Shown here: piece by piece, positions 1 to 9,092 of the stretch
Position numbering within the stretch: the first letter of the stretch is position 1
Layout: each line of letters opens with the position of its first letter
Source of the DNA: Buchnera aphidicola (Mindarus japonicus)
Lineage (GTDB): Bacteria > Pseudomonadota > Gammaproteobacteria > Enterobacterales > Enterobacteriaceae
Reading direction: 5' to 3'
Assembly (NCBI RefSeq): GCF_039393905.1
Contig: NZ_CP135030.1
Location: forward strand, 124,001-188,000
DNA: 64,000 nt
The notes under the pieces: generated by a model
Told to the model about the DNA's origin: nothing
Seen by the model: only the letters and a program-made list of their open reading frames with translations
Databases searched by the model: none
Made by a program: the position numbers and the translations under genes

Positions 1-449
1 CGTTTCAAACTATTACGACAAATAGTATCAAAGATCACATCATGCATTCAGAGTATGTACAAGTGACTTCAGAAGTTATTAATAACATATCAAAGTGTAA
101 AAAAAGAGGAAACAGAGTTATAGCTGTTGGAACAAGCACAATTAGAGCGCTTGAAACGGTTCAAAACTATAATAGAAAAGAAAAAAAAAATATAACTTCT
201 TTTTTTGGAAAAACAAATATTTTTATTTATCCTGGTTACAAGCATACCGTTGCTGATGGATTAATTACAAATTTTCATCTTCCAAAATCTACATTAATAT
301 TATTAGTAGCATCTTTTTTGGGTTGCAAAAACACCATTAACGTTTATAAAGAAGCTATTAAAAAAAAATATAGATTTTTAAGTTATGGAGATGCAATGTT
401 TATTACTAAAAAAAAACAGAATGAAAAGAAAAATATTTTTTTTTCTTAA
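1..449 (+). CDS. queA: S-adenosylmethionine:tRNA ribosyltransferase-isomerase QueA, 3' part (5' end outside window)
   Basis: QueA transfers and isomerises the ribosyl group of S-adenosylmethionine onto 7-aminomethyl-7-deazaguanine in tRNA, giving epoxyqueuosine at the wobble position. The frame is open from the window edge; an internal ATG at 42 is only Met within the conserved IKDHIMHSEY stretch, so the gene starts upstream. The visible C-terminal ~148 residues carry the family blocks GNRVIAVGTSTIRALE, IFIYPGY, TNFHLPKSTL and YRFLSYGDAMFIT, nearly colinear with E. coli QueA. The stop is at 447-449, and tgt, the enzyme acting immediately before it in queuosine formation, follows 46 bases later as in E. 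coli. Identification is firm; whether the N-terminal part is intact cannot be seen. Confidence 0.95.
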   Translation, partial: FQTITTNSIKDHIMHSEYVQVTSEVINNISKCKKRGNRVIAVGTSTIRALETVQNYNRKEKKNITSFFGKTNIFIYPGYKHTVADGLITNFHLPKSTLILLVASFLGCKNTINVYKEAIKKKYRFLSYGDAMFITKKKQNEKKNIFFS

Positions 450-495
450 AAAACAGATTTTTTATCATATATAATTTTTTTTAAAAGGTGAAAAT

Positions 496-1590
496 TTGAA
501 ATTTCAAGTTTTAAATAAAGATGGTTTAGCAAGATATGGACGTTTAAACCTAGGAGGAGCAATAATAGAAACTCCGGTATTTATGCCAGTAGGTACTTAT
601 GGTTGTGTAAAAGGAGTTTCTTCTAAAGATTTAGAAAAAATTGGTATAGATATAATATTAGGAAATGCTTTTCATTTATACTTTCGACCTGGAGAAAATA
701 TTATAAATTTTTTTGGTAGTTTGCATAATTTTATGAATTGGAAAGGAAAAATATTAACTGATTCTGGAGGGTATCAAGTTTTTAGCTTGTCTAACTTTTG
801 TAAAGTTTCAGAAGAAGGAGTAAATTTTAGAAATCCAGAGAATGGAAATTTATTATTTCTAACTCCAGAAAAGTCAATTGATATTCAACATTGTTTACAA
901 TCAGATATCGTAATGTGTTTTGATGAATGTGTTTCATATCCAAATAGTTGGGATAAAGTAAAAAATTCCGTTGAACGATCTTTAAGATGGGCTAAAAGAA
1001 GCAAGGAACAATTTAATAAAAAAAATAGTAAAAATGCATTATTTGGAATTATCCAAGGAGGAATATTTAAGGATTTAAGAGATTTTTCAATGCTTGAAAT
1101 GTTGAAGATTGGATTTGATGGATATGCTTTGGGAGGTTTTGCAGTAGGAGAACCAAAAAGAATAATGTATTCTTTGATAGAAAAAATTTCTTTGAAGTTA
1201 CCTGAAGAAAAACCAAGGTATTTAATGGGTATAGGAAAACCAATTGACATTATAGAAGCTGTAAGTAAAGGGATTGATATGTTTGATTGTGTTATTCCAA
1301 CTAGAAATGCTAGAAATGGTTTTTTATTTACAAAAAAACAAATAGTTAGAATTCGGAATTCAAAATATAAAAATGATGGTTTTCCTGTAGATTCCGAATG
1401 TAAGTGTTATACATGTAAAAATTATAGTAGAGCATATTTGCATCATTTAGATAAATGCAATGAAACGTTAGGAATTAGATTAAATTCTATACATAATATT
1501 TTTTATTATCAAACTCTTATGAGTGACTTAAGGAAATCGATAAAAAAAAATGAATTAAAGAAATTTATTCAAAATTTTTATTATCAGTAA
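496..1590 (+). CDS. tgt: Queuine/preQ1 tRNA-guanine transglycosylase
   Basis: Exchanges guanine-34 of GUN-anticodon tRNAs for preQ1, the entry of the queuosine base into tRNA. It has 364 residues, slightly shorter at the C terminus than E. coli Tgt. Visible are the nucleophile/base-recognition block LTDSGGYQ (Asp89), GIIQGG, the FDGYALGG block, the catalytic MFDCVIPTRNARNG segment, and the zinc site CKCYTC followed by the later His of SIHNI. The start is TTG at 496: it reproduces the conserved MKF N terminus, with AAAAGGTG upstream as ribosome-binding site and no ATG in place. It lies directly behind queA, so the two are probably cotranscribed. No preQ1 synthesis genes lie nearby, so the base source is not explained here. 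Confidence 0.97.
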   Translation: MKFQVLNKDGLARYGRLNLGGAIIETPVFMPVGTYGCVKGVSSKDLEKIGIDIILGNAFHLYFRPGENIINFFGSLHNFMNWKGKILTDSGGYQVFSLSNFCKVSEEGVNFRNPENGNLLFLTPEKSIDIQHCLQSDIVMCFDECVSYPNSWDKVKNSVERSLRWAKRSKEQFNKKNSKNALFGIIQGGIFKDLRDFSMLEMLKIGFDGYALGGFAVGEPKRIMYSLIEKISLKLPEEKPRYLMGIGKPIDIIEAVSKGIDMFDCVIPTRNARNGFLFTKKQIVRIRNSKYKNDGFPVDSECKCYTCKNYSRAYLHHLDKCNETLGIRLNSIHNIFYYQTLMSDLRKSIKKNELKKFIQNFYYQ

Positions 1591-1905
1591 TAATATTAAT
1601 GATAAAATTAAATACTAAAATTTTTTAAAAAAATAATAAAAATCATATTATGATCATAATAAATCATCAATTAAAAAATTTAATTTTTATATATTAATTT
1701 TTATAGTATAAATATATTTTCTAAAAAAAATATTATATTTTTAAGTAAAATTTTTATTTTTTATATTATATATATAATATATATTATATATATCGTATAG
1801 ATATATATAACATATACAAATATGAATCTACTTTTATAAAAAAATACTAAATAATACATTTTATGTAATGTAGAGTTATATTAAAATAACTAACATAATT
1901 TTTAG
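1591..1905. other. AT-rich intergenic region between convergent tgt and glyS
   Basis: These 315 bases between two converging genes contain no supportable reading frame or RNA. The segment 1761-1810 is almost pure alternating T/A (TATATATA-type), partly self-complementary and able to fold. In E. coli tgt is followed by yajC; no YajC-like frame is present here. I see no clean GC-bearing terminator hairpin. Confidence 0.7.
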
Positions 1906-3858
1906 TTAAATTAACAAAGAAAAATTTGTAATTTTTAAAAAAATTTTTTTTATGAAATATAATAATGATAAACGATTTAAACGAATATTATCATTTTTAT
2001 GAAAAATAGTTGTCTTTTTAAAAAAATTTTCTATAAAACTTTGTAAATTAATTACTTCCAGTAATGAATCTTTATATTTTTTTTTATCTAAAAACTTTTT
2101 TATTATTTTTTTTGATTTTTTAAAAGCAAAAAATAATTCTATTTCATTTGTATCAATTAAAAAATTTTCATTAATGGCAGTATTAATTTTTTCGCTGTTT
2201 TTTTTCAGTATATTTTGAATTCTTTTATACATTTTAACTAATAAATTTAACTTCTCATTCAAAGATGAGATTTGGATTATTCTATTGTTAATTTCTATTA
2301 ATTCATCTAATTCTAGATAGAAAACAGATTTAACTATTTTAACGGAAAAACCTTGATCTTTGTAAAAGCTAAATAATCGGTTTAAAATAAATTTTTTTAT
2401 TTGAAATGTTATTTTCAAATCATTATTTGAAGACATATTTTTAATAGAATTTTTAATTAATTCAGTTAAATTTATATTAATTTGATTAAATAAAATTATT
2501 TTAATTATTCCTAATGCTGCTCTTCTTAATGAAAAAGGATCTTTGTCTCCTGAAGGAATTTTATTAATTAGAAATATACTAGAAATAGTATCGATTTTAT
2601 CTGCTATTAGCAAAGTGCAGGAAACTGGATGAAAAAGAATTTTTTTCTTTTTTTTAAATAAATAATATTGATCTTGAATAGCATGAATTACGGAAGAAGA
2701 TTCGTTATTACATGAAGCATAATAACTTCCTATAGTACCTTGCAATTCTGGAAATTCGAATACCATATTGGTAACAAGGTCACATTTTGATAACAGAGCA
2801 GCTCGAATTGAATCTTTTAAGTTTGCTTTAGTAAACTTAGAAATCCATTTTGATAATTTTTTTAATCTCATAGTTTTATCAAATAAAGTTCCTATTTTTT
2901 CTTGGAAAATTATGTTTTTTAAAGCAGGAAGATAGTTTTCTAATGCTATTGCAGTATCTTTTTTTAAAAAAAATTGAATATCTAATAATCTTGAATGTAT
3001 TACTGTTTCATTTCCAAAAATTATTTTTTTATAATCTTTTACTATTATGTTAGCAACAATTAAAAAATGGTTTTTTAATTTACTAGATGTTTTATATATT
3101 GGAAAACATTTTTGAATATTTTGTATAACATGAATTAGTATTTTTACTGGAATTTTTAAAAATTTTTCTTCAAATTTTCCCATTAATATACTAGGCCATT
3201 CTACTAATGATGTTGTTTCTTCTAATAGATTTTTATTAATTTTAGGAATTCCGTTTATTTTTTTTATTTTTTTTAATATTTTTTCATATATTATTTTTTT
3301 TCTTTCTTCATAATTTGATATTACTTTTCCTATATTTTTTAGTAGTAAAGGATATTCATTAGCATGATTAATAGTAATTTTTTGATTATGCATTAATAAA
3401 TGCCCTATAGTTTTTCGATCAGCTGAAATATTAAATAATTTAATATTAACAATTTCTTTATTTAGTAAAGCTAAAACATTTCTAACTGGTCTATAAAATC
3501 TATATTCATTACTATCCCATTTCATTAATTTAGAAGAAATAATTTTTTTAATAGAAAAATTGATAATTTTTGATAAAAAGTAGATAATGTTTTTAGGATC
3601 ATTTTTTTTTTTAATACTAGTGTCTAACGAATCAATTAATTTTTTTTCTTCAGAGAAACTATAATAATTTTCATTATTTAATAAATATAATTTTATAGCT
3701 ATTCTTCTTGGTGTTGTAAATAAAAATATTTTTTCGTATTTTATGTGATATACAGTTAACAATTTTTTAAAATTATTAAAAAAAGATTCCGATAGATTTT
3801 GAAGTATATTTGATGGAAGTTCTTCTGTTCCTAATTCAAATAAAAATATTTTTTCCAT
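1906..3858 (-). CDS. glyS: Glycyl-tRNA synthetase beta subunit
   Basis: The beta subunit of the alpha2beta2 glycyl-tRNA synthetase supplies the tRNA-binding and anticodon-binding parts needed with GlyQ to charge tRNA-Gly. The frame gives 650 residues against about 689 in E. coli. It begins with ATG encoding MEKIFLFELGTEELPS, the signature N terminus of GlyS, and keeps the blocks TPRRIAI, SLVEWPSILMGKF, KIGTLFDKTMRL and KIPSGDKDPFSLRRAALGI. The C-terminal anticodon-binding region is Lys/Asn/Ile rich but continuous. It is downstream of glyQ on the same strand with 18 bases between, an operon as in E. coli. No frame disruption was seen. Confidence 0.96.
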   Translation of the reverse strand: MEKIFLFELGTEELPSNILQNLSESFFNNFKKLLTVYHIKYEKIFLFTTPRRIAIKLYLLNNENYYSFSEEKKLIDSLDTSIKKKNDPKNIIYFLSKIINFSIKKIISSKLMKWDSNEYRFYRPVRNVLALLNKEIVNIKLFNISADRKTIGHLLMHNQKITINHANEYPLLLKNIGKVISNYEERKKIIYEKILKKIKKINGIPKINKNLLEETTSLVEWPSILMGKFEEKFLKIPVKILIHVIQNIQKCFPIYKTSSKLKNHFLIVANIIVKDYKKIIFGNETVIHSRLLDIQFFLKKDTAIALENYLPALKNIIFQEKIGTLFDKTMRLKKLSKWISKFTKANLKDSIRAALLSKCDLVTNMVFEFPELQGTIGSYYASCNNESSSVIHAIQDQYYLFKKKKKILFHPVSCTLLIADKIDTISSIFLINKIPSGDKDPFSLRRAALGIIKIILFNQININLTELIKNSIKNMSSNNDLKITFQIKKFILNRLFSFYKDQGFSVKIVKSVFYLELDELIEINNRIIQISSLNEKLNLLVKMYKRIQNILKKNSEKINTAINENFLIDTNEIELFFAFKKSKKIIKKFLDKKKYKDSLLEVINLQSFIENFFKKTTIFHKNDNIRLNRLSLLYFIKKIFLKITNFSLLI

Positions 3859-3876
3859 AAGTCCTCTAGATAAAAA

Positions 3877-4752
3877 TTATGATAAGTTTTTATATTTAGT
3901 AGCTATTTCTTTAGTTAATGTACGTATAAAAAGAATTTTTTTTTGTCTTTCAGAAGAAGACATAGTTTTTTTAGCATCTAATAAATTAAAATTATGTATA
4001 GCATATAAAACATGTTCATATGATGGAATAAATAAAGGAGGATTGAGAGAAAATAATCTTTTTGATTCTAGTATATGATTTTCAAAAAGATTTGATAATA
4101 ATTGAATATTAGAATGTTGAAAATTGTAAGAGGATTGTTCTATTTCATTTTGAAGAAATAAATCTTTGTAAGAGACACTATTTTTTTTATTTTTGCTCCA
4201 GATTAATTTATATACATTTGTTACATTTTGTATATGCATAGATATTCGTTCTATTCCATAAGTAATTTCAACAGTTACAGGATTACATTGCACGCCTCCC
4301 ATTTGTTGAAAATATGTAAACTGAGTAATTTCCATTCCATTTAGCCAGACTTCCCATCCCATTCCCCAAGCTCCTAAAGTGGTATTTTCCCAATTATCTT
4401 CTACGAAACGTATATCGTTTTTTGTAGTATCAATAAAAATATATTTTAAAGATTCTAAATACAAATCTTGAATATTTGATGGAACCGGATTAATTATAAT
4501 TTGAAATTGATAATAATGTTGTAAACGATTATTATTTTTTCCATATCTTCCATCATAAGGTCTTCTAGAAGGTTGAATATATCCAAATTTAGCAGCTGTA
4601 CCAGCTATGGTTGTAAAAAATGTTTTATGATGAAATGTTCCTGCTCCAACTGAAATATCTAGTGGTTGAATTATGTGACATCCTTTTTTTGTCCAAAAAT
4701 TTTCTAATTTATGAATTGTCTCGAAAATAGTTAGATAATTTTTTTTTTTCAT
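3877..4752 (-). CDS. glyQ: Glycyl-tRNA synthetase alpha subunit
   Basis: Catalytic alpha subunit of heterotetrameric glycyl-tRNA synthetase; forms glycyl-adenylate and transfers glycine to tRNA-Gly together with GlyS. It has 291 residues (E. coli about 303). Recognisable blocks are FWTKKGCHIIQP, VGAGTFHHKTFF, YIQPSRRPYDGRYG, RLQHYYQFQII and WEVWLNGMEITQFTYFQQMGG, which build the class II active site. The ATG at 4752 opens directly into MKKKNYLTIFETI. It is the first gene of glyQ-glyS, and the 282-base region to divergent nfo must hold its promoter, although no single strong -35/-10 pair stands out in this AT-rich sequence. Confidence 0.97.
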   Translation of the reverse strand: MKKKNYLTIFETIHKLENFWTKKGCHIIQPLDISVGAGTFHHKTFFTTIAGTAAKFGYIQPSRRPYDGRYGKNNNRLQHYYQFQIIINPVPSNIQDLYLESLKYIFIDTTKNDIRFVEDNWENTTLGAWGMGWEVWLNGMEITQFTYFQQMGGVQCNPVTVEITYGIERISMHIQNVTNVYKLIWSKNKKNSVSYKDLFLQNEIEQSSYNFQHSNIQLLSNLFENHILESKRLFSLNPPLFIPSYEHVLYAIHNFNLLDAKKTMSSSERQKKILFIRTLTKEIATKYKNLS

Positions 4753-5034
4753 TTTTTTTCTTATAAAGTTAATTACATTATTATAATATGATTTATATCA
4801 TAAATTATTAAAATAATATTTTGTAAAAATATTTGATATTTAATTCATCAAATATTGCCTAAGAAGTATTAATAACATAATCGTTTACAAATTACATTTT
4901 AATAAAAAATAATTGTATTTATTAAATGTTTTTTTGATTATAAAAAAATTATAAATTAAAAAAAATATGTTGTTCTTTAACATATAGTAATATACATATA
5001 TATAACATTATTATTTTTTGGATTAACTTAAAAT

Positions 5035-5871
5035 ATGAAATATATTGGAGCACATGTAAGTGCTGCTGGTGGAATAAAAATGGCAGTTATTAGAGCTTAT
5101 GAATTAGGAGCAACTGCCTTTGCATTTTTTACTAAAAATCAAAGAAGATGGAAATCTATCCCCTTAACTGAAATAGAAATATTAGATTTTAAATCTACAT
5201 GCATTAAGTATAAATTTAGTAATTCTCAAATATTACCTCATAGTAGTTATTTAATTAATTTATGCCATCCTGAAAAAGAATTATTAAAAAAATCTAGAGA
5301 AGCATTTATAGACGAATTACATCGTTGTCAACAATTGGGATTGTCATATTTAAATTTTCATCCAGGTAGTTTTCTACAAAAATTTAACGAAGATAAGTCT
5401 TTACAACTTGTTTCAGATTCGATTAATATAGCTTTAGAAAAAGTTAAAAATATATGTGTAGTAATAGAAAATACTTCTGGACAAGGTACTAACGTAGGAT
5501 ATTGTTTTGAACAATTATCTAAAATAATACAAAAAGTTGATGATAAATCAAGAGTGGGAGTTTGTATTGATACTTGTCATTTGTTTTCTTCTGGATACGA
5601 TTTACGAACAAAAAAAGATTGTGAGAATACGTTTAAATTATTTGAAAATATTATAGGATTTAATTACTTAAAAGGAATGCATTTAAATGACTCCAAAGCA
5701 ACATTTAATAGCCGTTTAGATCGTCATCATAATTTAGGAAAAGGAAATATAGGAATAATTCCATTTGATTGGATTATGAAACAAAAAGAATTTGAAAATA
5801 TTCCGTTAATTTTAGAAACTATCGATTCTAGTTTATGGAAAAAAGAAATTTCTTTACTACAGTCTATTTAG
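5035..5871 (+). CDS. nfo: Deoxyribonuclease IV (AP endonuclease)
   Basis: Endonuclease IV cleaves DNA 5' of abasic sites and trims 3'-blocking lesions in base excision repair. It has 278 residues (E. coli 285), with the TIM-barrel zinc ligands in order: HSSYLINL, NFHPGSFL, VIENTSGQGTN, GVCIDTCHLFSSGYD, GMHLNDSK, DRHHNLGKGNIG and LILETID. All expected metal-binding His/Asp/Glu positions appear retained. It is monocistronic and divergent from glyQ. Together with ung further along, it represents a small base-excision repair set kept in this reduced genome. Confidence 0.97.
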   Translation: MKYIGAHVSAAGGIKMAVIRAYELGATAFAFFTKNQRRWKSIPLTEIEILDFKSTCIKYKFSNSQILPHSSYLINLCHPEKELLKKSREAFIDELHRCQQLGLSYLNFHPGSFLQKFNEDKSLQLVSDSINIALEKVKNICVVIENTSGQGTNVGYCFEQLSKIIQKVDDKSRVGVCIDTCHLFSSGYDLRTKKDCENTFKLFENIIGFNYLKGMHLNDSKATFNSRLDRHHNLGKGNIGIIPFDWIMKQKEFENIPLILETIDSSLWKKEISLLQSI

Positions 5872-5950
5872 ACTGTATTTTAAATTTTAAAAAAATAATA
5901 AATTTTTATAAAAATATATAAAATTTATATTCGTATTTAATAGGAAAAAA

Positions 5951-6244
5951 ATGATGTTAACTATTCACGCCGTACAAAGAAATAAAACAGGAAAAAGTGC
6001 TAGTAGAGCTTTACGAGTAAACAATAAATTTCCAGCTATAGTATATGGAATAAAAAAACCAACATTACATATTGAAATAGATGATAAAATTATTATTAAT
6101 TCTAAATTTTATAAAAAAAAAGTAAAATTAATTGTTTGTAGTAAAAAATATGTTGTTACAATTAAAGAAATTCATTACCATCCATTTAAACCTAAGATAA
6201 TACATATGGATTTTATTTATACAAACCAAATTAAACAGCAATAG
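5951..6244 (+). CDS. rplY: 50S ribosomal protein L25
   Basis: Binds 5S rRNA in the large ribosomal subunit. The frame gives 97 residues, a short single-domain L25 like that of E. coli (94 residues), without the Ctc extension seen in Gram-positives. The N terminus MLTIHAVQRNKTGKSASRALR and the C-terminal block HPFKPKIIHMDFI match the family. The annotated ATG at 5951 is followed immediately by a second ATG at 5954; either could be used, and AGGAAAAAA precedes both. It is followed by tRNA-Pro, reflecting the E. coli order rplY ... proL with yejKLM lost between. Confidence 0.93.
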   Translation: MMLTIHAVQRNKTGKSASRALRVNNKFPAIVYGIKKPTLHIEIDDKIIINSKFYKKKVKLIVCSKKYVVTIKEIHYHPFKPKIIHMDFIYTNQIKQQ

Positions 6245-6306
6245 TTTTTATTTTATAAATAGTAGTTTTAATAAATATTTTTTTAAAAAACTGTTCAAAT
6301 AAATTT

Positions 6307-6380
6307 CGGCACGTAGCGCAGTTTGGTAGCGCACTGTCATGGGGTGTCAGTGGTCGAGGGTTCAAATCCCTCCGTGCCGA
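6307..6380 (+). tRNA. proL: tRNA-Pro (anticodon GGG), no encoded CCA
   Basis: The 74-base cloverleaf has acceptor strands CGGCACG / CGTGCCG with discriminator A, a D arm GCGCAGTTTGGTAGCGC, an anticodon arm CTGTC-ATGGGGT-GTCAG that places GGG at positions 34-36, and a T arm GAGGGTTCAAATCCCTC. The anticodon stem contains a T-T mismatch, which I recall also in E. coli proL. The position downstream of rplY matches E. coli proL. The next bases are TTG, so the CCA end is not encoded and must be added by nucleotidyltransferase. Confidence 0.93.
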
Positions 6381-6436
6381 TTGTTTAGAAATAAGATATA
6401 TAAATTATTTAAAACAATTTAAATATATGATTTTTC

Positions 6437-7216
6437 TTAAAAAGAAATAATTTTTATTATAGCATGTCTAAGAAACGATATTTTTGGATGAAATTGAAGT
6501 AAAATAAATCCAACAATTCCAAAAGAAATTAGGAAAAATCCAATATAGTTAATTTTTTTTATTGATAATGAAAATGTTAATAGTTGATTAACGTTTTTAT
6601 TTCTATTTATCCATAAAAACCATATTCCAATAGAAAACGTTAAAAATATAATTGATAAAATCCATTTAAGATAATTTTCATTTTCATTATATTTTGGAGT
6701 ATTTAATACTATTCCCGTTATAATACCGGGAAAAAAATAAACAGGAGGCCATAGTAAGCAACCAATTATATCAGGAATTATAAATTTTCTAAAAGATAAT
6801 TTCAACATTCCTGAAACCATTGGAATTAAAGATCTAGTAGGACCAATGAAACGACCAATAAGTATTGTAGCCATACTATGCGTACGAATAGTATTTTTTA
6901 TTTTCGAAAGAATAGATTCATATTTTTTTATATTTTTTAAAAAATATAACCAGTTTTTAAATTTTAGTCCTAAGAAATAAGATAGCCAATCTCCAAGTAA
7001 ACATCCTATGCTACTAGCGATCCATGCTGCATAGAAGTTTAAATTTTGATTTCCTATTAATGTACCTATCATAGACATAAAAACAATGCCTGGTAAAAAT
7101 AAACCAATGATTGCTAATGATTCTAAAAAAGAAATTATAATTATAATTATATAAGAATAAGTTAAAGATTGCAAAAGTAGTAATTTTAACCATGATTCCA
7201 TAAATTCTCGTTTCAT
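6437..7216 (-). CDS. yabI: DedA-family inner-membrane protein (YabI-like)
   Basis: A polytopic membrane protein of the DedA/SNARE-associated family. Members are linked to lipid-carrier flipping and membrane homeostasis; the exact substrate of YabI is not settled. The frame has 259 residues and closely follows E. coli YabI (about 254): ESLAIIGLFLPGIVFM, GCLLGDWLSYFLG, GRFIGPTRSLIPMVSGML and IIGCLLWPPVYFFPGI, the last two covering the conserved re-entrant motif. Several hydrophobic helices are evident, including one near the C terminus. A second ATG at 7201 (MESWLKLL) has GAGA about 6 bases upstream and may be the true start. It is isolated and transcribed toward tRNA-Pro. Confidence 0.88.
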   Translation of the reverse strand: MKREFMESWLKLLLLQSLTYSYIIIIIISFLESLAIIGLFLPGIVFMSMIGTLIGNQNLNFYAAWIASSIGCLLGDWLSYFLGLKFKNWLYFLKNIKKYESILSKIKNTIRTHSMATILIGRFIGPTRSLIPMVSGMLKLSFRKFIIPDIIGCLLWPPVYFFPGIITGIVLNTPKYNENENYLKWILSIIFLTFSIGIWFLWINRNKNVNQLLTFSLSIKKINYIGFFLISFGIVGFILLQFHPKISFLRHAIIKIISF

Positions 7217-7358
7217 TTATATTGATTTATGTTTTATATATTTTATACTTTATCAAAAAAAATAAAATTTATATTTTTTATTATTTTAGAAAAAACATTT
7301 TTTATGAAATAAAAATTAAAAAAAATAAATATTTAAAAAAATAAATAAGTTGTATAAT

Positions 7359-8174
7359 ATGAAAAAAAACTTTAATTTATTCAAACCTTCTAAAAAATTC
7401 GGACAAAATTTTTTAATTGATAAAATTGTTATTAGTAATATTGTTGATAACCTTAATCCAAAATCAGGTGAAGTTTTACTAGAAATTGGACCAGGATTTG
7501 GTTCTTTGACTTTTCCTATATTAAAACGTATAGATAAACTTTATGCTGTAGAAATTGATAAAAATTTATCAGAAAAATTAAAAAATTTTTTTTCTCCAGA
7601 AAAATTGACAATTTTTTCTGAAAATATTATTAAATTCAATTTTTTAAAGTTTTATAAAAAAAAAGCTAAACGGATACGAATCTTTGGAAATTTACCGTAT
7701 AATATTTCAGTATTTTTAATGATAAAATTATTAAAATTTAGTTATCTTATAGAAGATATGCATTTTATGTTTCAAAAAGAGGTCGCTGATCGTATTCAAG
7801 CTAATCCTAGTGAAAAAAGTTATGGAAAACTAAGCATTATTATTCAGTACTTTTTCAAAGTAACATTATTATTAGATATTTCTAAAGAATCATTTTCCCC
7901 TATTCCTAAAGTTAATTCTTCTTTTATTCGTTTACAACCACATGTTTGTTCTCCTTATCATGTAAAAGATATTACGATGTTATCGTATGTTACTAACGTA
8001 GCATTTTCTCAAAGAAGAAAAATAGTTAAGCATAGTTTATCAAAATTATTTTCTGAAAAAAAATTATGTGATTTAGGTATTAATCCTTTACTAAGAGCTG
8101 AAAATATATCAATATCTGAATATTGTCGTCTAACTGAATATTTAGTTAAAAAAAATTTTTTAATTCCAAAATAA
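7359..8174 (+). CDS. rsmA: 16S rRNA dimethyladenosine transferase (KsgA)
   Basis: Dimethylates the two adjacent adenosines in the 3'-terminal hairpin of 16S rRNA, a late step and checkpoint of 30S assembly. From ATG 7359 the protein has 271 residues (E. coli 273): KKFGQNFLID, the S-adenosylmethionine-binding EIGPGFGSLT, and the catalytic FGNLPYNIS motif. A TTG nine bases upstream is in frame, but the ATG gives the conventional N terminus. TATAAT abuts the start codon, so a very short leader is possible. apaH follows on the same strand; apaG, between them in E. coli, is absent. Confidence 0.95.
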   Translation: MKKNFNLFKPSKKFGQNFLIDKIVISNIVDNLNPKSGEVLLEIGPGFGSLTFPILKRIDKLYAVEIDKNLSEKLKNFFSPEKLTIFSENIIKFNFLKFYKKKAKRIRIFGNLPYNISVFLMIKLLKFSYLIEDMHFMFQKEVADRIQANPSEKSYGKLSIIIQYFFKVTLLLDISKESFSPIPKVNSSFIRLQPHVCSPYHVKDITMLSYVTNVAFSQRRKIVKHSLSKLFSEKKLCDLGINPLLRAENISISEYCRLTEYLVKKNFLIPK

Positions 8175-8271
8175 AAAAAAATTTTTATATTTAGTTTTAA
8201 AAATATATTAAAAAAATTTATTAAAAATATTTTTTGTTGGTTATGTTTTTAATTATTTAGGAAAAAAATAA

Positions 8272-9078
8272 ATGAGTAATTATTTTGTAGGAGATGTGCA
8301 TGGTTGTTATAGAGAATTAAAACTATTATTACAGCAAGTTAAATTCAACCCCGTTAAAGACATGCTTTGGTTAAGCGGAGATTTAGTTTCAAGAGGACCT
8401 GATTCATTAAGTGTACTTCAATATATTGTTTCATTGGAAAAATCAGTAAAGATAGTTTTAGGAAATCATGATTTGAATTTATTATTAATACATTCCGGAT
8501 TAAGAAAAAGTAGTAAAAAAAATAATTTAGATAAATTGTTAGCAGCTAGAGATATTGATAAACTAATTAATTGGTTGCGAGATCAACCATTATTAAGAGT
8601 GGATGAAGAAAAAAAAATACTAATATCTCATGCTGGTATTTCTCCACAATGGGATATTCAAACAGCAAAGAAATGTGCTAAAGAATGCAAGTCGTTATTA
8701 AAAAAAGAAAATTATTCTAATATTTTAAATTCTATTAGAGGAGATTATCCAAATTATTGGAAAGATGAATTAACTGGAATCTCTCGCTTTAGATTTTCTG
8801 TAAATGTTTTAACAAGAATGAGATACTGTTTTTTGGATGGCAGTTTAGAAATGAATTCTAAAGAAAATCCATCGTTAATTACAAAGAATATTAAACCTTG
8901 GTATGAGATTAAAAATTCTTTTAGTAATAACAATTATAAAGTTTTTTTTGGACATTGGTCAACTTTAGTAGGTAGTAAAACCCCGGATTGGCTTATTCCA
9001 TTAGACACAGGTTGTTGTTGGGGAGGTGGATTGACAATGTTTCGATTAGAAGATCAAAAAAAATTTGTTCAATTTTAA
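8272..9078 (+). CDS. apaH: Bis(5'-nucleosyl)-tetraphosphatase, symmetrical
   Basis: Hydrolyses diadenosine tetraphosphate to two ADP and limits Ap4A and Ap4-capped RNA. It has 268 residues (E. coli about 280). The metallophosphatase signature motifs are all visible: GDVHGCYREL, WLSGDLVSRGPDS, LGNHDLN, SHAGISPQWD and FGHWSTL. AGGAAAAAAA lies just before the ATG. It follows rsmA by about 100 bases, matching the E. coli order with apaG missing, and converges on folA with 14 bases between stop codons. Confidence 0.95.
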   Translation: MSNYFVGDVHGCYRELKLLLQQVKFNPVKDMLWLSGDLVSRGPDSLSVLQYIVSLEKSVKIVLGNHDLNLLLIHSGLRKSSKKNNLDKLLAARDIDKLINWLRDQPLLRVDEEKKILISHAGISPQWDIQTAKKCAKECKSLLKKENYSNILNSIRGDYPNYWKDELTGISRFRFSVNVLTRMRYCFLDGSLEMNSKENPSLITKNIKPWYEIKNSFSNNNYKVFFGHWSTLVGSKTPDWLIPLDTGCCWGGGLTMFRLEDQKKFVQF

Positions 9079-9092
9079 TATCTATATCTTAT

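Noticed and set aside
42..449. A complete small gene starting at ATG 42
   Set aside because: The frame is open upstream to the window edge and the Met is internal to a conserved QueA motif.
885..1250. Open frame of 121 codons on the minus strand within tgt
   Set aside because: Complement of a conserved coding region; no family resemblance and no ribosome-binding site. The same holds for similar frames opposite dapB, ileS, pta and nuoF.
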